A DNA stretch of 11,731 bases, from the NCBI GenBank assembly GCA_029266795.1, contig JAQSWE010000047.1, positions 1-11,731 on the forward strand, read 5' to 3'. The stretch is from Alphaproteobacteria bacterium. GTDB lineage: Bacteria > Pseudomonadota > Alphaproteobacteria > Micavibrionales > UBA2020. Positions within the stretch are counted from its first letter, which is position 1; the number at the start of each line of letters is the position of its first letter. The notes under the pieces were generated by a model. That model was not told where the DNA came from and made no database searches. It saw only the letters and a program-made list of their open reading frames with translations. The position numbers were made by a program, and so were the translations under genes. Positions 7,619 through 11,731 of this stretch are shown here, in pieces.

Positions 7619-9553
7619 TTAAGTCTTCAATGCGGGCGCAGGCAACTTGACAGGCTTCGACGGAGGATCTTGCTGTTTGTCCTCGTAACGCGCCCCAACA
7701 ATGCCGAATTCCGCACCCAACTCCCCGCGCTGCATCTGCGCCACTGAATCGGGCGATGAAGACGGCGCAGAAACATCCAGCGCAGGTCCCAACCCGCGAT
7801 CCCGCATCATCCGTTCATGCAGCCCCTCCACCATCTGGATCACCCCGCCGGTGATGCCGACGATGTTTGCGGTGAAGGGCAGGATGCGGCCACCATAGAC
7901 GCCCGGTTCCTCGGGATGCGGGAAGCGGCCATACATGGTCGCGCCAAATGCCGGAATGCCGCAGGCCGCGACGTTTTCGACGCGTTTGCCGGTCGCATCG
8001 ATCACGGTCAAATCTTTTCCGTCCAGCTCGATGCCGTCGCCGGCCTTGCGGTGCGGCTGGCACTGGCCTTTTTTGATCATGCCCGCCCAGAACGGGTCGC
8101 GCGCCTTGTCATACGTCACCGCATTGCCAAGCCCCGCGATGACGAAATCGAATTTCCGCGCTTCTTCGCGCATGCCGTCCTGAAAGGAAGAGCTCCATTC
8201 GCGCGGCACGCCGCCCTCGTGGCCGCCATCGGCGCGTTCCACGCGGTCCTTCAGCGACATATGCGCAACGATGCTGTTTTTGTATTCGTGCAGCTTTTCG
8301 CCGTCCTTGGTCGAGATAAATCCCGCCAGTATTTCCAGCTGCCCCGATGCTTGCGCATCCACCATCATCTTGGTGTTGGCGGGCGTTGTGCCGACGCGGT
8401 GCGTGCCGAGCCATGTGGCGTGGCGGTTATAGATTTTGCCGCAAACATCGTCGGGCAGCGCCGCACCGATATCGGGGTTGAAACGCTCCCAGTATCCCAG
8501 AACTTCCTCCGCCGTATAGCCCTTGCGCATCAGCACGCCGAATTCGCGGCGCATGGCGGTCACGACGTCTTTTTCTACGTCGTCATGCGATTTTCCGGCG
8601 GCGATCTTGGCGGGCTGCGCATTCACGACGCGTAAGAAACGGGGCAGCGTTTTCGCCAGCTCCGCCTTTTTCTCCGGCCGCGGTTCGCCGACCAGCGATC
8701 CGGCAAGGTATTGCTCCGGCGTTACCGCGCCGTAACCGGCATGTTCCAGCCCGTTGCGCGAAATCATGTCGATCTTGCCCTTGAACCCCAGATGCAGCAG
8801 GCGCAGCACGCAGTCATGGCTGCTGAGCGCGGTGCCGAGCACAAGCACCTGCGGCGGCGGCAGACCGGATTTTTCACGTCGCGCCTGTTCATCCATCACT
8901 TGCGCGTAAAAATCTTTCGACGTGGCGGCATAGGGGTCTTCAAGGTAGCGGGGGCTGCCGACGATATCCTCCACGAAAGCGGGGCGCTGGATCTCGCGCT
9001 GGCCGGTTGCCAGCACGACCTGCGCCGCCGCGATTGCCGTCATCGCGCCGTTTTCCTTCACCTGCAGCACAGGGTGCGGGCCGTCTGTCGCCAGCTCCAG
9101 CGCCTCGCCGATGCGGGTCGTCACATTCACCTTGCCGCCCGCCTTCACCATCGCCAGATCGACCAGATGCGACAGGTAATCGCCCAGCAGTACGCGCGGC
9201 GGATCGAGCAGGTAAGCCATGAAGCGTTTTTTCTCCGCCGCATCCGGCGCGTCATTCGCGAGGCCGACGATATATTGCGGGAAAGTGGGGAAGCCGTCGG
9301 GAATATCATTCGCCATGAAGGGCGTTGCGCGCTTCGACGACAGGTTCAGGCGGAACTGGTCGAATTCCGCCGTGCGGCCATAGGCGACGCCGCCGAATTT
9401 CTGCGCTTCGTTGCGCTCCAGCAGCGTGATCGTCACCGGATTGTCCGGCGTGATCGCGGGCTCCGCCGCGATTTTCAGCAGCTCCTGCACCAGCGCCACC
9501 GTCCCCGCCAGCCCCGTGCCGACAATCACCAGATCCTGCATTTTTTCCGCCAT
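7619..9553 (-). CDS. FAD/NAD(P)-binding protein, COG4529 / NAD_binding_9 type
   Basis: This is a 644-residue putative flavoprotein of the poorly characterised family that includes E. coli YdhS. An N-terminal Rossmann FAD-binding motif VIVGTGLAG lies at 9-17, followed by the family-typical GGVAYGR and FRLNLSSKRATPFM (54-60, 67-80). ATGQ at 182-185 closes the first FAD domain. A second nucleotide-binding strand, VLVLGTALSSHD (236-247), has a degenerate glycine motif. Near the C-terminus, YGRFPHPEE and GGRILPFTANIVGITGGV form the final FAD-contact region. There is no signal peptide or membrane segment. The substrate cannot be told from the sequence. The tail after about residue 590 is Pro/Ser-rich and variable. 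The start has GTGGAAAA just upstream; Met5 is an alternative. It has its own promoter region in the 322-base gap upstream. Confidence 0.85.
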   Translation of the reverse strand: MAEKMQDLVIVGTGLAGTVALVQELLKIAAEPAITPDNPVTITLLERNEAQKFGGVAYGRTAEFDQFRLNLSSKRATPFMANDIPDGFPTFPQYIVGLANDAPDAAEKKRFMAYLLDPPRVLLGDYLSHLVDLAMVKAGGKVNVTTRIGEALELATDGPHPVLQVKENGAMTAIAAAQVVLATGQREIQRPAFVEDIVGSPRYLEDPYAATSKDFYAQVMDEQARREKSGLPPPQVLVLGTALSSHDCVLRLLHLGFKGKIDMISRNGLEHAGYGAVTPEQYLAGSLVGEPRPEKKAELAKTLPRFLRVVNAQPAKIAAGKSHDDVEKDVVTAMRREFGVLMRKGYTAEEVLGYWERFNPDIGAALPDDVCGKIYNRHATWLGTHRVGTTPANTKMMVDAQASGQLEILAGFISTKDGEKLHEYKNSIVAHMSLKDRVERADGGHEGGVPREWSSSFQDGMREEARKFDFVIAGLGNAVTYDKARDPFWAGMIKKGQCQPHRKAGDGIELDGKDLTVIDATGKRVENVAACGIPAFGATMYGRFPHPEEPGVYGGRILPFTANIVGITGGVIQMVEGLHERMMRDRGLGPALDVSAPSSSPDSVAQMQRGELGAEFGIVGARYEDKQQDPPSKPVKLPAPALKT

Positions 9554-9602
9554 CGTTTTTCCACATCATTTCAAAGCAAATTGAAGGGCATCGTCCTGCG
9601 CT

Positions 9603-9608
9603 ATTCTA
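9603..9608 (-). promoter_or_regulatory. Candidate -10 box for the FAD-binding protein gene
   Basis: TAGAAT on the minus strand matches 5 of 6 consensus bases and would give a leader of about 43 bases. The matching -35 position falls at the edge of the 14-base palindrome and does not resemble TTGACA, so activator dependence is possible. Confidence 0.3.
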
Positions 9609-9625
9609 CCAGCACGATTTGAACA

Positions 9626-9639
9626 TTATGTTAACATAA
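9626..9639. promoter_or_regulatory. Perfect 14-base palindrome TTATGTTAACATAA, possible operator
   Basis: The sequence equals its own reverse complement. It lies where the -35 of the FAD-binding gene promoter would be expected, a usual place for a dimeric regulator. An overlapping half site (AACAT at 9622-9626) repeats the motif. No regulator family is assigned. Confidence 0.4.
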
Positions 9640-9875
9640 AAGGGCGAAAAAAGCCAATGTGCGCGCGGTCCCTCTCCATTGATTTTAAACGATATTTTCC
9701 GTTCTCTATCGCAACATCGCGTTTTTTAAATCATTGGTTTTATTGGTTATTTTTTTACGTGCTGTGTCGCGGAAGCATAGGTAACGCAGCGAAAAGCCCG
9801 CGAAAAAGCTGTCTTTCCGCGCAGATGAAAAAATTTCCCTTGAATATCAGCCACCTGCAAAGCGCCTTTTTGCGT

Positions 9876-10523
9876 TTACGGCGCGATTTCCGATTTTAGC
9901 TGCTGCAGGTAGGTTTTCATGAACTGGACGCGTCGTGCGCCCTCCGCCCGCGCGGAGTTTGTCTGCAGGGTTTCGGCCGTTTTGAAAAGTTTGACGAAGA
10001 AATGGTCGATGGCGAAAAGTTTGTCATCCGGCGCGCGGCTTTCGGCGAGCATATCGTCTTCGCTGTAATACGGGCGGCCCATGATGGTGCTGGTGGAAAA
10101 GCAGCGCGCGATGCCGATCGCGCCGAGGCCGTCGAGACGGTCCGCGTCCTGCACGACTTTTGCTTCGATGGTTTCGCAGGGGATATTCGCGCTGAAGGAA
10201 TGCGTGGTGATCGCGTGTTTGATGCCGTCAAAAAATTCTGCGGGATAATGCACGGATTGAAGGTATTCGACGGCGGCGATGCCGGACAGGGTGGAGGCCT
10301 GCGCGCGGCGCGGGTCGTTTTTCGGGACGTTCACGAAATCGTGGAAATAGGCGGCGGGCAGCACGACATTCAAATTCGCCCCCTCTTCCCGCGCGAATTT
10401 TACGGCGGCGGCGACAACGCGGCGGATATGCAGGAAATCATGCGAGGGGTCGGACGACGGATACAATTCTTTCGCCTTCGCGGCAAACAGCGCGTCCCAT
10501 TTCTGCAAGGATTCCGGCAGCAT
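9876..10523 (-). CDS. HD-domain phosphohydrolase
   Basis: This 215-residue cytoplasmic protein is of the HD superfamily of metal-dependent phosphohydrolases, similar in layout to YedJ-type proteins. Counting from the chosen ATG, the metal-binding set is visible: His28 and His32 in SHDFLHIRRV, the HD pair His61-Asp62 in AAYFHDF, His103 and His108 in HAITTHSFS, and Asp126 in VVQDADRLDGLGAIGIAR. The substrate is unknown; nucleotides or small phosphoesters are typical for the family. The ATG overlaps the stop of the upstream PH-domain gene by one base (TGATG). A TTG one codon earlier is also in frame, but the stop-start overlap favours the ATG. The ribosome binding site is weak, so translation probably depends on the upstream gene. 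Confidence 0.88.
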   Translation of the reverse strand: MLPESLQKWDALFAAKAKELYPSSDPSHDFLHIRRVVAAAVKFAREEGANLNVVLPAAYFHDFVNVPKNDPRRAQASTLSGIAAVEYLQSVHYPAEFFDGIKHAITTHSFSANIPCETIEAKVVQDADRLDGLGAIGIARCFSTSTIMGRPYYSEDDMLAESRAPDDKLFAIDHFFVKLFKTAETLQTNSARAEGARRVQFMKTYLQQLKSEIAP

Positions 10524-11080
10524 CAATACGCCGTTTTCTTGAGGTTTTCGATTTCGGTCGAGAAGCCGTGGGGGTCGGCGATGGGCGGCAGGTAAATATT
10601 CTTGTCGTCGAGCGTATGCGTGAACATGAACAGCTGGCCGTAATTCAGCATATTCCCCACCAGCGACTGCGTGATGTTGCAGTAGTTGATCTCGCGCATG
10701 TTGAGCTTGTAGACGAGGATGGAGAACACGCCCGATTTATAGAGGAAGCGCTTGTTCGTCAGCACGATCTCGGTCGTCCATTTCTTCGTCATTTTCACGA
10801 GGAAGGCAAAACCGCCGATGAGGATGCCGATCAGCGGCGCGAAGAAAACGCCGGGGTTCGACGATGCCGGTGTGCCGGCCTGCCCGGGTGCGCCGGTGCC
10901 GAATTTCGAGAGCAGGAAAGCGATGCCGAAGCCCGCGCCCGTCCAGATCAGCGCCTGCATCCATGCGCCGAGGGTGTAGGTCCAGTGGAATTCGCCGCGG
11001 CGGACGACAACTTCGTCGTCCAGCATCGTCTGGTTGAGGAAGCGGCTGCGGCGGCCGGTATTTGCGTTTTGAGTGTCCAT
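10523..11080 (-). CDS. Membrane protein with bacterial PH domain (bPH_2 / DUF304 type)
   Basis: The product is 185 residues with two membrane segments (about 37-58, YTLGAWMQALIWTGAGFGIAF; and about 78-96, VFFAPLIGILIGGFAFLV) joined by a Gly/Pro/Ser-rich loop. A bacterial PH-like domain follows on the cytoplasmic side: TEIVLTNKRFLYKSGVF (103-119), LNMREINYCNITQSLVGNML (126-145) and YGQLFMF, the usual T-x-x-R, I-x-x-V/I-x-Q-S and G-x-x-x-x-x-G pattern of the family. Such proteins are small membrane-associated domains without a settled biochemical role. It is the first gene of a two-gene unit with the HD phosphohydrolase, joined by TGATG. A perfect TTGACA (11110-11115) suggests its own promoter just upstream. 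Confidence 0.87.
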   Translation of the reverse strand: MDTQNANTGRRSRFLNQTMLDDEVVVRRGEFHWTYTLGAWMQALIWTGAGFGIAFLLSKFGTGAPGQAGTPASSNPGVFFAPLIGILIGGFAFLVKMTKKWTTEIVLTNKRFLYKSGVFSILVYKLNMREINYCNITQSLVGNMLNYGQLFMFTHTLDDKNIYLPPIADPHGFSTEIENLKKTAY

Positions 11081-11086
11081 GCCGAC

Positions 11087-11115
11087 ATATTTGCACGGGA
11101 AAACCGTGATGTCAA
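11087..11115 (-). promoter_or_regulatory. Candidate promoter for the PH-domain/HD operon
   Basis: On the minus strand a perfect TTGACA -35 (11110-11115) stands 17 bases from AAATAT (11087-11092), a 3 of 6 match. Transcription would start at or next to the ATG at 11080, and no ribosome binding site precedes that ATG. This fits a leaderless transcript. Confidence 0.4.
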
Positions 11116-11132
11116 AACCGGCTTTTATCGCC

Positions 11133-11138
11133 TATAGT
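11133..11138 (+). promoter_or_regulatory. Candidate -10 box for the epimerase gene
   Basis: TATAGT matches 5 of 6 consensus bases and ends 7 bases before the ATG at 11146, again implying an almost leaderless message. The -35 region is weak and overlaps the -35 of the divergent PH-domain promoter. Confidence 0.35.
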
Positions 11139-11145
11139 ACCTGTT

Positions 11146-11731
11146 ATGCGCATTTTACTCACAGGCGGATCGGGCGACCTTGGCACGCTGCTTTCGGCGG
11201 AATTGCTGGGCCGCGCCTATGATGTCGTGAATATCGACATGGCCCCGCCCCGCATCGCCGTGCCGCATTTCGTTAAAGGCTCGATCATCGACCGCGCGGC
11301 GGTGAAGCGCGCGATGGCGGGCGTCGACTGCGCCGTCCATATCGCCGCCTGGCACGGCATCCATGAAGTGGAAAAGACCAAAACGCCGGAGGAATTCCAC
11401 GACCTCAACGTGACCGGCACGTTCAACATGCTGGAGGCCGCAGCATCCGCGAAGGTGCGGAATTTCGTCTTCATTTCATCGACCAGCGTTTCTGACCCCT
11501 ATTCCGTCTACGGCAATTCAAAAATCCTGGGCGAGGAAATGTGCCGCGCCTATGCGCAGCGACATAAGATGCGCATCATCATCCTGCGCCCGCGCGCCTT
11601 TATCCCGAGCTGGAACCGCGACGTTTATAAAACATGGAACGACTGGGCGGCATGGTTCATGCGCGGCGCGGTGCATATCGACGATGTGAAGCAAGCGGTG
11701 CTGAAATCCATTTTGCGCCTCGTCGAAAACA
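11146..11731 (+). CDS. NAD-dependent epimerase/dehydratase (extended SDR), 3' end cut by window edge
   Basis: 195 codons are present and the frame is open at the right edge. The N-terminus has the extended SDR cofactor loop TGGSGDLG at 6-13 on a Rossmann strand (MRILLTGGSG), an acidic residue ending the second strand (NID, 29-31, which fits NAD rather than NADP), DCAVHIAAWHG (61-71), NVTGTFNMLEAA (88-99), FISSTSVSD with the catalytic-type serine (109-117) and the YGNSK active-site pair Tyr122 and Lys126. LRPRAFIP (147-154) and VHIDDV (176-181) follow as in the family. The substrate, usually a nucleotide sugar, cannot be told. It is divergent from the PH-domain gene, 65 bases apart. Confidence 0.92.
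   Translation, partial: MRILLTGGSGDLGTLLSAELLGRAYDVVNIDMAPPRIAVPHFVKGSIIDRAAVKRAMAGVDCAVHIAAWHGIHEVEKTKTPEEFHDLNVTGTFNMLEAAASAKVRNFVFISSTSVSDPYSVYGNSKILGEEMCRAYAQRHKMRIIILRPRAFIPSWNRDVYKTWNDWAAWFMRGAVHIDDVKQAVLKSILRLVEN

Larger units (their letters stand above)
9554..9875. other. AT-rich intergenic spacer, no gene supported
   Basis: These 322 bases separate the HD-domain gene from the FAD-binding protein gene, both on the minus strand. The spacer holds a possible -10 (TAGAAT on the minus strand, 9603-9608), a 14-base palindrome and a weak CGCG-AAAG/CTTT-CGCG hairpin at 9799-9821. An 80-codon plus-strand frame at 9657-9899 has no ribosome binding site and runs into the end of the HD gene, so it is not called. 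Confidence 0.6.

Noticed and set aside
8711..9622. A 303-codon plus-strand open frame across the flavoprotein gene
   Set aside because: It is antisense to a gene with clear FAD motifs. Its composition (Arg, His, Gln-rich) is the usual antisense pattern.
9799..9821. Hairpin CGCG-AAAAAG-CTGT-CTTTC-CGCG, considered as a terminator for the HD gene
   Set aside because: The stem is interrupted and is not followed by a T-run in the minus direction.
9657..9899. An 80-codon plus-strand frame in the AT-rich spacer, with a hydrophobic stretch (FLNHWFYWLFFYVLC)
   Set aside because: It has no ribosome binding site, mixed composition, and its end overlaps the 3' end of the HD gene. The hydrophobic stretch can come from T-rich DNA.

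Overview
The window looks like chromosomal DNA from an alphaproteobacterium. The evidence is an F1-only ATP synthase operon (atpH-atpA-atpG-atpD, with no F0 genes upstream of atpH), GC-rich coding sequence with GC-rich third codon positions, and protein sequences close to the alphaproteobacterial/mitochondrial type. Genus cannot be read from the sequence.

Region 1 (1-3480, minus strand) is the F1-ATPase operon: delta (TTG start), alpha, gamma and the N-terminal 136 codons of beta, which runs off the left edge. Gaps between genes are 3 to 20 bases. Region 2 (3629-4519, minus) encodes a membrane-anchored SCO1/SenC copper chaperone with an unusually long acidic, proline-rich segment between its anchor and its thioredoxin-like domain.

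Region 3 (4676-7556) is the accessory part. Two small plus-strand genes (4676-5095 and 5196-5642) encode related proteins that match no family I recognise. A damaged third copy of the 3' end of the second gene lies at about 6290-6380. Between the second gene and this remnant is a minus-strand orphan of 96 codons. The DNA then becomes clearly richer in A and T and carries a DUF2971 protein gene (6559-7521), which looks horizontally acquired. Directly at its stop codon is an uninterrupted (AG)18 dinucleotide tract, which is rare in bacteria.

Region 4 (7619-11731) returns to GC-rich host-like DNA: a large FAD/NAD(P)-binding protein of the COG4529 type (minus), a 322-base AT-rich spacer with a perfect 14-base palindrome, and a two-gene operon (minus) of a bacterial PH-domain membrane protein and an HD-domain phosphohydrolase joined by a TGATG overlap. 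A divergent NAD-dependent epimerase/dehydratase gene (plus) is cut by the right edge. The two divergent start codons here are only 65 bases apart, and both candidate promoters predict nearly leaderless transcripts.

The most unusual material is the tandem paralog family with its broken third copy, the AT-rich DUF2971 island and the microsatellite. No CRISPR array, rRNA, tRNA, transposase or integrase was seen. I do not find a complete, convincing new multi-gene system; the strongest lead is the unknown paralog cluster beside the DUF2971 gene.
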